Both the position numbers and the translations under genes were made by a program. The notes below the pieces were generated by a model, which did not search any database, had not been told where the DNA came from, and saw only the letters and a program-made list of their open reading frames with translations. From Ignavibacteria bacterium (lineage in GTDB: Bacteria; Bacteroidota; Ignavibacteria; Tepidaquicellales; Tepidaquicellaceae), in contig JADLKE010000001.1 in assembly GCA_015657505.1 (NCBI GenBank), positions 413,750 to 458,390 of the forward strand: a stretch of 44,641 nucleotides of DNA, read 5' to 3'. This document shows positions 34,870 to 43,065 of the stretch, one piece after another. Position 1 is the first letter of the stretch; each line of letters starts with the position of its first letter.

Positions 34870-37386
34870 TTAATATTCCATTTCCTGCTGTTCCTGATTT
34901 TCTTCTCTTGGTTTCTGGCGCTTCTGCTTTTTCTCGTCAGTTCCGATTTTGTAGTTAAAAGTAAGGAAGAACGCTCTCGAATCGCGCTTATGATACATAT
35001 CCGCCGAGTATGTGTTTGTAGAACTGTGTATTACGAATTTCTGCGTATTGAATATGTCGCTTATCCTGAAACCAATGCTCATTCTCTTGTTCAGAAAATC
35101 TTTTTTCACCGCGATATCGCAGGACTGCATCGGGTCGGTATAACCCTGGGCGGATACGTTCTTTCCCTGATAGAAATACGACAACTGAACGTCGAACAGG
35201 TTCGGAATCGCCATGTTCGAAACCATCTTCGCAGTCCAACTGTAACCGCTGTTGTCAAGTTCTCCGTTTATGTTGCCTGAAAGTTCCGTCCTGAAATAAC
35301 TCGCGCTGGCATTTACGGACCACCACTTAGCAATCGAGCCGGTTCCTATGAGTTCAACTCCGTAAGTCTTCGCTTCGGACAAATTCTTGAAAGTATAAGT
35401 CGATATTCCGCTCGAATCCATCGACGCGAAACGCGTGATTACGTCCGTTGTAATTCTGTAAAATGTCGAGCCTGTCAGGGCAAAAGTCGAAAGGTATTTC
35501 ACCAGACCGACTTCCACGCCGTTGATGTATTCCGGCTTCAAGTAAGGATTTCCGATTCTGATATTCTGGGGGTCGGAGCGGTCCGCAAAAGGATTAAGGA
35601 ATCCGAGTCTCGGCCGGTTAATTCTCCGCGTGAAACTCAACTGCGCTTCTATAGTGCTCGTAATCCCCTGCTTAAGAAACAGACTTGGGAAGAAACTGAA
35701 ATAATTATTTTCATAGTTCGCCGCGCTTTCGACCTGTTCGGATTTAGTATATGACTGTTCGAGACGCAGGCCTAACTGGTATCCGAATTTTTTGTAACTG
35801 TTTTCAAACGTGCCGTAAACGGCGTGAACCTGCTCGTTATAGCGGAAGTTATTCCTTAGAAGAATATCTTCAACGAATTGGTTAACGTTATAATCGTAAT
35901 TCTCCGCCCTGTAATAATTATCCGTTCTTCTTATTACACTCCTGAACCCGACTTCGAATTTACTTTTCAGTTTATATTTGTTTTCGGTGTCTTCCTTCAG
36001 CGGATGCGTGTAATCGGCCTGCAGCGTGTACGAATCAAATTTTTCATTCGTGTAGTCATTCAATTTTACAGGATTCGTGCTGAGGGGATTGCCGAATATA
36101 TCGGTGTAGTAAGTGTTAAGGTTTTCCGTGTTTCTCTCGAAAGAATTGGAGAACTGGAATGACGCGTTGAGTTCCTGAAATTTCTTTCCGAAGTTCTGCC
36201 TGAAGTTCACGTTAGCGTCAACACCGTATTCCTTCTCATCGTCAGAGTTTGCGGAATTATAAAAATTATTCGGGATTCCCGACAATGTAAAGTTCTTCGA
36301 GTCGGATTTCTCGCTCCTGCTCCTGTCCCTGTTGCTGTAACTCAGAGATAAACCGAGAAACGCGTCCTTGCTAATGTCATAATCCATGCCGATGGTTCCC
36401 ATATGACCCAGCATATTATTCCTCGAATTCGAAAAGGATAAAAGATGATAAGAGGAATCGCTGAGGAAATTAAACCTGTCGTTATCCCTGTTAAAATTCA
36501 TATGGAACAATCTAAGGCTGTAATTTCCATACAGACTGACCTTGCCCATTTTGTAAGCGAGTCCCGTAGCGAGGGAATACCTGTCACCCGTTCCCGCGTT
36601 CAGGTTCAAACTATAATTATAGCCCTTATTTTCTGAAGCGGACTTTTTCAGAACGATGTTTATAATTCCCGCCATTCCTTCGGGGTCGTATTTGGCGGAG
36701 GGATTATTGATAATCTCTATTCTTTCAACCGTGTTAGCGGGCAACTGGTCGAGCACCGCGTTTGGGTCCGATGAAAGCAGTCCTGACGGCTTGCCGTTCA
36801 AAAGTATTCTGACATTCCCGCTACCGCGTAGGCTGATTTTACCGTCGCTGTCAACCGTTATAGAAGGAATATTCTTTAATACGTCGGTTACCGAACCGCT
36901 CTGGCTGTTTATATCCTTATCGACGTTGAAGACTTTCTTATCGACACCCATCTCCATCATGTTTCTTTCAGCCGTTACTTCGATTTCCGCCGTAACCATC
37001 TCGCTACCGATTTTCAGTTTCACATCGCCAAGGTTTATCTCAGGCTCCGCAGGAGTAAACGCAAGATTATTCTTTACTGCAGTGTTGTATCCTATGTATG
37101 AGATTTTAAGTTGATACATTCCCGGTCTGAAGCCTTCAAGCGCAAACGTACCGTCATTCGATGTCGCGATACCCTTAACGAGTTTATTAGTGTCTTTCAT
37201 TGAATACAACTGAATATTGACAGATTCTAACGGCTTTTCCGATTCTGTGTCAAGCACTCTGCCCGATAACTTAGTCTTAATATTCGAAAAATCTCTTTTC
37301 TTCTGTTGATTCTCTCCATCCTGCGCAAAAGAATATCCGGCGAATGCAGCCAGCAGGAATAGGATAAATAAATATTTGATTTTCAT
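34870..37386 (-). CDS. Outer-membrane beta-barrel receptor with carboxypeptidase-regulatory-like N-terminus (TonB-dependent-receptor-like)
   Basis: An 838-residue protein. It has a signal peptide (MKIKYLFILFLLAAFAGYSFA), then a CarboxypepD_reg/CNA-B-like beta domain at about 38-125 (LSGRVLDTESEKPLESVNI, DGTFALEGFRPGMYQL). The plug domain at about 140-240 has SVTDVLKNIPSITVDSDGKI, IRILLNGKPSGL-like sequence and VERIEIINNPSAKYD. A large barrel with alternating aromatic strands fills the rest. This matches the Bacteroidota outer-membrane beta-barrel family rather than a classic SusC. It ends in a polar, Lys/Glu/Gln-rich tail after the last strand (FFLTFNYKIG), so the usual terminal aromatic residue is internal. 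No TonB box is obvious. The ligand is unknown. Confidence 0.88.
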   Translation of the reverse strand: MKIKYLFILFLLAAFAGYSFAQDGENQQKKRDFSNIKTKLSGRVLDTESEKPLESVNIQLYSMKDTNKLVKGIATSNDGTFALEGFRPGMYQLKISYIGYNTAVKNNLAFTPAEPEINLGDVKLKIGSEMVTAEIEVTAERNMMEMGVDKKVFNVDKDINSQSGSVTDVLKNIPSITVDSDGKISLRGSGNVRILLNGKPSGLLSSDPNAVLDQLPANTVERIEIINNPSAKYDPEGMAGIINIVLKKSASENKGYNYSLNLNAGTGDRYSLATGLAYKMGKVSLYGNYSLRLFHMNFNRDNDRFNFLSDSSYHLLSFSNSRNNMLGHMGTIGMDYDISKDAFLGLSLSYSNRDRSRSEKSDSKNFTLSGIPNNFYNSANSDDEKEYGVDANVNFRQNFGKKFQELNASFQFSNSFERNTENLNTYYTDIFGNPLSTNPVKLNDYTNEKFDSYTLQADYTHPLKEDTENKYKLKSKFEVGFRSVIRRTDNYYRAENYDYNVNQFVEDILLRNNFRYNEQVHAVYGTFENSYKKFGYQLGLRLEQSYTKSEQVESAANYENNYFSFFPSLFLKQGITSTIEAQLSFTRRINRPRLGFLNPFADRSDPQNIRIGNPYLKPEYINGVEVGLVKYLSTFALTGSTFYRITTDVITRFASMDSSGISTYTFKNLSEAKTYGVELIGTGSIAKWWSVNASASYFRTELSGNINGELDNSGYSWTAKMVSNMAIPNLFDVQLSYFYQGKNVSAQGYTDPMQSCDIAVKKDFLNKRMSIGFRISDIFNTQKFVIHSSTNTYSADMYHKRDSRAFFLTFNYKIGTDEKKQKRQKPREENQEQQEMEY

Positions 37387-37477
37387 CTAATTAAATGGTT
37401 TCTAAAATTGTAAATACCGCTTGTTCTAATTTAGACAAATTCCCGGCATAAAAAGTTTAATATAACTTGAATTTAAA

Positions 37478-38017
37478 TTAATGTTTTTCATTAAAATATT
37501 TCCTCGCAACGGACCAAGCCGCCATAGTCATTCCGTCATAAATTTCATTGTTATAAATTTTTTCATCAATCTCTTCCGGTGTCAGAAAAAGATATTCAAA
37601 CTCTTCCTGCTCATCTTTGGATTCTTTATCTGAAGGCACGAGTTTCGTCGCAAGAAAGACGTGGCATATTTCGTCCGTGATTCCGTTATACGGATTGAAG
37701 AAACCGATTTTTTTCATTACACCGTCAAATCCTGTTTCCTCAATAAGTTCTTTCCTCGCGATGTCATCGGGATTTTGTCCGTCCTTAATTCCACCGGCGG
37801 GAAATTCAACGCTGAATTTTCTGTTCAGATATCTGTATTGTCTGACAAGTATTATTTTGCCGCCTTCAGTAACGGGAATTATCATTGCCGAGCCGCCTGT
37901 ATGGACGTAATGATAATCGTATTCCTTACCATTTGGAATTATGCACCTGTCGAATCTATACTCCCACCAGGGATTCTTCGATTTTAGCACCGTTGATTTA
38001 TGCTTCCACTCTTTCAA
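37478..38017 (-). CDS. Nudix hydrolase, ADP-ribose pyrophosphatase-like
   Basis: A 179-residue protein starting at TTG 38017. It has the layout of ADP-sugar pyrophosphatases: an N-terminal strand region, VHTGGSAMIIPVTEGGKIILVRQYRY in pieces (GGSAMIIPV, ILVRQYRY), EFPAGGIKDG, and the Nudix helix ARKELIEETGF. Two consensus positions differ: the first conserved glutamate is Gln (GGIKDGQ) and the arginine before the catalytic E-L-x-E-E is Lys. The metal-binding E-x-x-E-E is intact, so hydrolysis of ADP-ribose or a similar nucleoside diphosphate derivative remains likely. It lies after the cytochrome operon's terminator and 91 bases before the receptor gene, on the same strand. Confidence 0.85.
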   Translation of the reverse strand: MKEWKHKSTVLKSKNPWWEYRFDRCIIPNGKEYDYHYVHTGGSAMIIPVTEGGKIILVRQYRYLNRKFSVEFPAGGIKDGQNPDDIARKELIEETGFDGVMKKIGFFNPYNGITDEICHVFLATKLVPSDKESKDEQEEFEYLFLTPEEIDEKIYNNEIYDGMTMAAWSVARKYFNEKH

Positions 38018-38038
38018 ATGCTCAGAATAAGTGTGAAT

Positions 38039-38071
38039 AAAAAAATGAGAGACGATATCCCGTCTCCCATT
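38039..38071 (-). terminator. Intrinsic terminator of the cytochrome/NrfD/ferredoxin operon
   Basis: GAGACG (38049-38054) and CGTCTC (38061-38066) form a six-pair stem with a six-base loop. It extends outward through one mismatch to AAATG/CATTT-type pairing. Read on the - strand, the hairpin is followed by seven T (38045-38039), the standard layout for termination. Confidence 0.78.
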
Positions 38072-38151
38072 CTAAAAATAATCTATATTTACCGTATTAA
38101 AAAGCCATATCGTTGAACCCACGCTTACGGGAATAAATATACTGCAACGTA

Positions 38152-39339
38152 TCATTTCTTACCCGGTCTGCTCGAAGGATATGATTTATCGTCGTGGCAT
38201 TCACTGCAAACAGGCGGTTTCGAGAAATCCTGATTCGCGTGACAACTCTTACAATCCATATCTTTATGAGTATCGGAAAGCACCAGACCCGTCACACGGT
38301 GATTAAATCCCGTTCTGAAATTCTTATGACAGTTCGTACAATTCCTGTCAAGTTTTTTGTACGGCATCTGGTTCCCGTGGCACTTCGCGCAAGCGAGTTT
38401 GCTGTGATATGATTTAAGCGTCCATCCTGTCGATTTTCCGTGATTAAACGGAGAAATTTCGCCGTCCCTGTGGCATTTCTGACAATTGTTTTCGTTGTGG
38501 CAACTTATACAAGGTTTATGATGTTCACTCAAGGATTTCTTGTATTTACTGCCTGATTCCGTCTGTTTGGTTTTATCGTGGCATTTGACGCAATTGTCCT
38601 GTTTGTGGCAAGTCTTGCAGTCAATCTTGAATAACTTGTTATGCTCATCGTGGAAGAAAGTTACAATCCTTCCCTGCTCGTAATTTGTCTCCCACTGCAT
38701 TTTCCCGGGTTCTGTGAGAGGAGGATGAGACAGCAGTTTATCAGTCTTCTGCGGTTTTGATTCTCCCTTTCTCACATGGCACTGAGTATTGCAGCCGTTT
38801 TCGCCGCTCCATTGCTTGTGACAGTTCATGCACTGGCGGTGGAAAGCGGCTTTAAGGTCGGGAATTGAAACGTCTTCCCGCATTCTATCTTTATTATGGC
38901 AGTCCGCGCATTTCAGAATCGGCACGGATGTATTGTAATGATGGCAGCCCGTGCACCCCGTGGACATCGCGGACATTTGAGCGTGCACCTTGTGTGAGAA
39001 CCTTACACCGCCGTAATTCTGGGACATACCGTCAATCAAAATTTCCCCAGGTCCTTCGCCGACATAATTGAACTCTGATAACACAGATTCTCTCAGACAC
39101 GCTCTCAGCATCGGGTCATTTTTCGTCGGGTATTCACCTTCGTGACACGTAGTGCATTTAATGCCCTGTTTGGAATGGTCTTCGGGCATTCTAATCTTTT
39201 GTTTTGGATTTTTCTTATCCTGCCGGACTGTTTTTTCTTTTTCGACCGGCAATTGAATCTTCGTACCGAATAAGGAACCTGAAGCAATGACGAGGCTTAT
39301 CATCAGGAACGGCACGATTATTAAAAATATTTTTTTCAT
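38152..39339 (-). CDS. Exported multihaem c-type cytochrome (12 CXXCH plus one CX3CH)
   Basis: A 395-residue protein with an N-terminal hydrophobic signal or anchor (about residues 4-24). I count 12 CXXCH haem-binding motifs, at Cys62, 129, 144, 170, 241, 250, 277, 286, 317, 334, 363 and 378. One irregular CNTQCH (183-188) has three residues between the cysteines. Many additional histidines (HSK, HKVH, HDEHN, SEHHK) could serve as distal ligands. The protein should be a periplasmic electron carrier. GGAG precedes the ATG, and the gene follows the NrfD-like gene by 15 bases. It would accept electrons from the quinone-linked FeS/NrfD unit and pass them to other periplasmic or outer-membrane cytochromes, as in Geobacter Cbc4-type or sulphate-reducer Hmc-type modules. 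Confidence 0.92.
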   Translation of the reverse strand: MKKIFLIIVPFLMISLVIASGSLFGTKIQLPVEKEKTVRQDKKNPKQKIRMPEDHSKQGIKCTTCHEGEYPTKNDPMLRACLRESVLSEFNYVGEGPGEILIDGMSQNYGGVRFSHKVHAQMSAMSTGCTGCHHYNTSVPILKCADCHNKDRMREDVSIPDLKAAFHRQCMNCHKQWSGENGCNTQCHVRKGESKPQKTDKLLSHPPLTEPGKMQWETNYEQGRIVTFFHDEHNKLFKIDCKTCHKQDNCVKCHDKTKQTESGSKYKKSLSEHHKPCISCHNENNCQKCHRDGEISPFNHGKSTGWTLKSYHSKLACAKCHGNQMPYKKLDRNCTNCHKNFRTGFNHRVTGLVLSDTHKDMDCKSCHANQDFSKPPVCSECHDDKSYPSSRPGKK

Positions 39340-39354
39340 TATACACTCCGTTTA

Positions 39355-40557
39355 CTAAATGTTCTTTATTATGTCCCTCTTTTCCCGGCTTATTACGGGA
39401 AATATCATCACGACAGCCCTGTACGCGAGAACCAGAAGCGCTATGCAGCCGAGCGTCACCGATATCTCGCCGACTGACGGGAAATATCTGACGGGATTAT
39501 AATACGGCTGATACGCGACGATGAAATTATTTATTCTGTTCAGAAGCACTCCCGCTATTACAAGCGAAGAGGCGATGAACAAACCCAGAGGGGAATTCGT
39601 AATTTTGCGCGAAAGAAACAGGAAGAACGCTGCAAACATCAGGCCCATTTCAGATATGAACATCCACGACGTCGAATCGAATACAAGAATGTACTTGAAA
39701 GTTTCGCGGATGAAAACATCACCTATCTTGAACGCGAGGTAAATTCCGATTATCGGTGATATCATCCCGCCGAGACGCGACAGAACGTGCATCTCGGGCT
39801 TCATCTTGAAACTGCGCGAAGCGATTAGCGATTCGAATATTACCATCGGGAAACCGACGGCGATAGCGGATAGGAGGAACAACAGAGGCAAAATCGGCGT
39901 CTGCCACAGCGGATGCATTTTCTGCCCCGCAATAATCATAAGCGTGCCTAACGACGACTGGTGCAGAGTGGAAAGGACAACGCCGGCGATTATGAAAATA
40001 AACATAGTTATTGACAACCTGCTGTCAAGATATCTTAATGTCTTATCGATGGGCCTGTTCAGAAACGCGAAAGTATCCGGCAGATTCACTCTGCCTACAA
40101 ATCTTTCGGTAACTAACGGAAGAAATTCGATGTACAATACAGTAAGATAAATCATAACGCAAATGCCTACTTCAAACAGCGCGGAATTTCCGTTCCACAT
40201 AATCAGCGGATGCCAGATATAGTAAAATCTTCCTATGTCGGTAAACACCGCGAATGCTACGAACGTATATCCGAGCATCGCAGTAAGCAGAGCAGGTCTA
40301 ACGATTATCTTGTACTCCTCGCGGTGCATAACGTGACCGAGCGCTGCGGAGGTGAATCCGCCCGCGGCAAGAGCCACACCTGCCGCCACATCGACGCCTA
40401 TCCACAATCCCCAGGGCGTCACATCATCCAGATTCGTGACCGAGCCGATGCCGAAAATGAATCTCAACGCGAGAAAAACCAGACCGTTCAACGCGATTAT
40501 AATCAGCACAAATACTCCTGGAGTTAAAAATTTATGCTTTACGGGCGCAGGTATCAT
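39355..40557 (-). CDS. NrfD/HybB/PsrC-type quinone-interacting membrane subunit
   Basis: A 400-residue protein with about ten membrane helices. The N-terminal part (LDDVTPWGLWIGVDVAAGVALAAGGF in pieces: TPWGLWIGVDV, AGVALAAGGF) is the signature of the HybB branch. LHQSSLGTLMIIAGQKMHPLW near residue 195 and PLLFLLSAIAVGFPMVIFE are also HybB-like. The family binds quinone/quinol near the periplasmic face and carries no haem of its own. ATGA overlap with the ferredoxin gene upstream shows tight coupling. In this operon it should move electrons between the quinone pool and the periplasmic ferredoxin/cytochrome; direction cannot be told from sequence. Confidence 0.92.
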   Translation of the reverse strand: MIPAPVKHKFLTPGVFVLIIIALNGLVFLALRFIFGIGSVTNLDDVTPWGLWIGVDVAAGVALAAGGFTSAALGHVMHREEYKIIVRPALLTAMLGYTFVAFAVFTDIGRFYYIWHPLIMWNGNSALFEVGICVMIYLTVLYIEFLPLVTERFVGRVNLPDTFAFLNRPIDKTLRYLDSRLSITMFIFIIAGVVLSTLHQSSLGTLMIIAGQKMHPLWQTPILPLLFLLSAIAVGFPMVIFESLIASRSFKMKPEMHVLSRLGGMISPIIGIYLAFKIGDVFIRETFKYILVFDSTSWMFISEMGLMFAAFFLFLSRKITNSPLGLFIASSLVIAGVLLNRINNFIVAYQPYYNPVRYFPSVGEISVTLGCIALLVLAYRAVVMIFPVISREKRDIIKNI

Positions 40558-41477
40558 TTGCCGCCTTCCTTTCCATCCTGATTTCCATTTCCGTTATTAT
40601 TTATTTCATCCTTGCGGCGCTTCGTGACCCACATCATTACTCCGAGCAGCGCGTATAAAGTAACGGGAGGAACAAAGTACGCGAATATCCCGTGCTGTAT
40701 CGATTCCGAAATACCCGGAGCGGGATTCAACGCAAGCGGCGGCATTCTTAGTTTGCCGAAATCATTTCCTGAAATATACATCCACGATGTTCCGCCGACT
40801 TCCGATTCGCCGTAAATGTGATTAATGTAAGCATCGGATTTTCTTTTTACTTTCTGCCTCGCAATTCGCACAAGTTCTTCTCTCTTGCCGAATATCAGAG
40901 CCTCGTTGGGACAGATATCGACACAAGCGGGCAGCATTCCGTTATCCCGCCGTTCGACGCAGAAATCGCATTTGCGTATCATAGGTTGTATTGCCTTGTC
41001 ATAATCATACGTGGGAATCTGGAACGGGCACGCCACCATGCAGTATCTGCATCCGATGCATTTACCGCTGTCCCATACGACCGCACCGTCTTCACGTTTC
41101 TCGAACGCTCCGACGATGCAAGCGGAAACGCAGGCGGGTCTTTCGCAGTGCATGCATTGTATTTTCACGTGGACGGGTAAAAGTTTATTCTCTTCGTTTT
41201 CAAATTCATTTACTACGGTCAGAGAACCCGCATCCATACGCCTGTATTCGCTGAAGACAGAACTGTCGTTAAAATTTTCAAGATCCGACGCGGGAAGTTG
41301 GTGCGCAGTTTTACACGCCCACTCGCAATGCCTGCATCCCACACAGGCATTAGTGTCGACAAGAACCCCCACACGGTCTTCGGAAAGTTTTTTATCCGAC
41401 CCTGCCGCTTTGCCCGATCCGAGCGCAGCAATGGAAACGCCTGCCGCGGCTGTTTTAAAAAAATCCCTTCGTTTCAT
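40554..41477 (-). CDS. Tat-exported four-[4Fe-4S] ferredoxin subunit with C-terminal anchor (HybA/DmsB-like)
   Basis: A 307-residue protein with twin-arginine signal RRDFFK at residues 3-8 followed by a hydrophobic stretch. Sixteen cysteines lie in four groups: 45/48/51/55, 108/111/116/120, 140/143/146/150 and 170/173/185/189. Each fits a cubane, as in HybA, DmsB and HmcB. A membrane helix near residues 265-290 (FVPPVTLYALLGVMMWV) anchors it, a HybA trait. It should relay electrons between the NrfD-like partner and the cytochrome on the periplasmic side. As first gene of the operon its promoter must lie in 41478-41813. No molybdopterin or hydrogenase catalytic subunit is nearby. Confidence 0.92.
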   Translation of the reverse strand: MKRRDFFKTAAAGVSIAALGSGKAAGSDKKLSEDRVGVLVDTNACVGCRHCEWACKTAHQLPASDLENFNDSSVFSEYRRMDAGSLTVVNEFENEENKLLPVHVKIQCMHCERPACVSACIVGAFEKREDGAVVWDSGKCIGCRYCMVACPFQIPTYDYDKAIQPMIRKCDFCVERRDNGMLPACVDICPNEALIFGKREELVRIARQKVKRKSDAYINHIYGESEVGGTSWMYISGNDFGKLRMPPLALNPAPGISESIQHGIFAYFVPPVTLYALLGVMMWVTKRRKDEINNNGNGNQDGKEGGK

Positions 41478-41813
41478 AAATAAGAATTATTAATGCGAGT
41501 AAGTAATTATAATGATTAATGATATTTCGGAAAAATTGAAAAAAGAGATTATATGATGTGGATTGAAATACGCGGTACTTCAATCGTAAAGCAACACATT
41601 GCACTTCCGAATCCATTAATGAGGTATTAGATTTATTTCAATCTTTGTTGGAATAAATTATCAATATAATTCAAGAAAAAAAATACAGAAAATTCCATAT
41701 TTTATCAATAAAACAGTATCTTATTATATTATATTGAATTATTATCAATACATACATATTAAATTACGAAAAAAAATGCATATATTTTGAGCGATAGTAT
41801 AAAAATTAGACGT
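41478..41813. other. 336-base AT-rich intergenic region with dyads upstream of the respiratory operon
   Basis: No coding frame is supported. It should hold the 3' end of the gatE-gatD-MFS transcript and the promoter of the ferredoxin operon (- strand). ATTTATTTCAA (41631-41641) and TTGGAATAAAT (41648-41658) form an 11-bp dyad with one T-G wobble and a 6-base centre. TATTGA (41732-41737) and TCAATA (41745-41750) form another; its TTGA-N7-TCAA core is one base wider than an FNR/CRP-type TTGA-N6-TCAA site. A TATAAT on the - strand (41553-41548) is a possible -10 element with no convincing -35. No GC-rich terminator was found. Confidence 0.45.
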
Positions 41814-43040
41814 TCAATTTTTATCTACTCGAAGTTGCAAGATGAGTGTTATACAGCTTACGACAAGTAAGATACCTGCGAGGTAGAATGAATATTCGAA
41901 CGTACCGGTTGACGCTTTTATCATTTGCGAAACCCGGCTGAGAATAAATCCACCGAGTCCCCACGATGTAAAGAGGAGTCCGTAGTTTATTCCGAAATTT
42001 TTGAGTCCCCATTTGTCCTTTGACAATGACGGGAACAAAGCGAGGTTGGAGCCATAATTGAATCCGATTAGCGTAGCGAGCAGCAAAGGAATAACGACAC
42101 CGGGTGAATCGTTCATTGATACGGGAACGGATATGAACATAAGCAAAGCCTGCGCGGAGTATAGAATGAGGAGTGTTTTAATTCTTCCTATCTTGTCCGA
42201 AATCCATCCGGCAACGAGTCTGCCGCCTGCATTCCCGACGGCGAGAATCGCCACGGCGATGAATGCGCTTTCACCCAGACCTTTCTTCACCATTTCCGTC
42301 AGGAAACCGATTACCATCAGTCCCGCTCCGGCTCCTGCAAAGTAAACAAACCACAGTATATAGAAAGAAGGCGACCTTAGCATTTTCCCCGTTGATACAC
42401 CGTCATCAATATGCTTTACCGAAGCACCCGAAGCAGTTTGATTAATATTTCTGATGTATTCGTCCGACGGATTTTTAAGAAACAAAGTTGAAATGAAAGA
42501 TATGACAAAGAAACCAACGGCGAATATAACGAGCGCGCCCGAGATGCCGTACTTTCCAATCAGGTAAGTATAAAGCGGAGCGATGTAAACCGAAGCAAGA
42601 CCAAAACCTGAGACTACAATTCCCGTAATCAGACCGGTTTTCTGCGGAGGAAACCATTTTATAGCGACAGGCGTGATTGCCGCGTATCCGAAACCAATTC
42701 CCATACCTGTCATTATTCCGTAACCGATAATCCAGACGACGTAGTCGGTAGATAAAGCCGAGAGAAGCAGACCTCCCGTTACGAGAAAAACCCCAATAAA
42801 AGTTGTAATGCGCGGGCCGAGTTTATCCTGAGTTTTTCCGGAGACTATCATTGTAAAAGCGAATGCGAGAAGCGCTACTGAATACGGATCATTAAGCGAG
42901 GATATTTCCCAGTTGAATCCAGTTCCCGCTTTAATTGATTCTTCGATTGCGACTTTAAGTATGCTCCAGGCATACAGAATTCCAAGGACAAGGCTGATAA
43001 GAGAGCCCGCAGCCGTGACCGCGATACCTTTATTTTTCAA
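41814..43040 (-). CDS. Major facilitator superfamily transporter, OFA (oxalate/formate antiporter-like) family
   Basis: A 408-residue protein with twelve predicted helices. It starts at TTG 43040 behind AGGAG. The OFA signature is visible: LVLGILYAWSILK in helix 1, GFGYAAITPVAIKWFPPQKTGLITGI between helices 4 and 5 (in pieces: GFGYAAITPVAIKWF, TGLITGIVVSGFGL), and GGRLVAGWISDKIGR between helices 8 and 9. Family members exchange oxalate/formate or carry other monocarboxylates, so the substrate is uncertain. It follows gatD by 25 bases on the same strand, apparently as the third gene of a gatE-gatD-MFS transcript. Such linkage has no obvious functional logic and may only reflect readthrough. 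Confidence 0.87.
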   Translation of the reverse strand: MKNKGIAVTAAGSLISLVLGILYAWSILKVAIEESIKAGTGFNWEISSLNDPYSVALLAFAFTMIVSGKTQDKLGPRITTFIGVFLVTGGLLLSALSTDYVVWIIGYGIMTGMGIGFGYAAITPVAIKWFPPQKTGLITGIVVSGFGLASVYIAPLYTYLIGKYGISGALVIFAVGFFVISFISTLFLKNPSDEYIRNINQTASGASVKHIDDGVSTGKMLRSPSFYILWFVYFAGAGAGLMVIGFLTEMVKKGLGESAFIAVAILAVGNAGGRLVAGWISDKIGRIKTLLILYSAQALLMFISVPVSMNDSPGVVIPLLLATLIGFNYGSNLALFPSLSKDKWGLKNFGINYGLLFTSWGLGGFILSRVSQMIKASTGTFEYSFYLAGILLVVSCITLILQLRVDKN

Positions 43041-43065
43041 ATTCCACTCCTAAGGAAATATAAAA

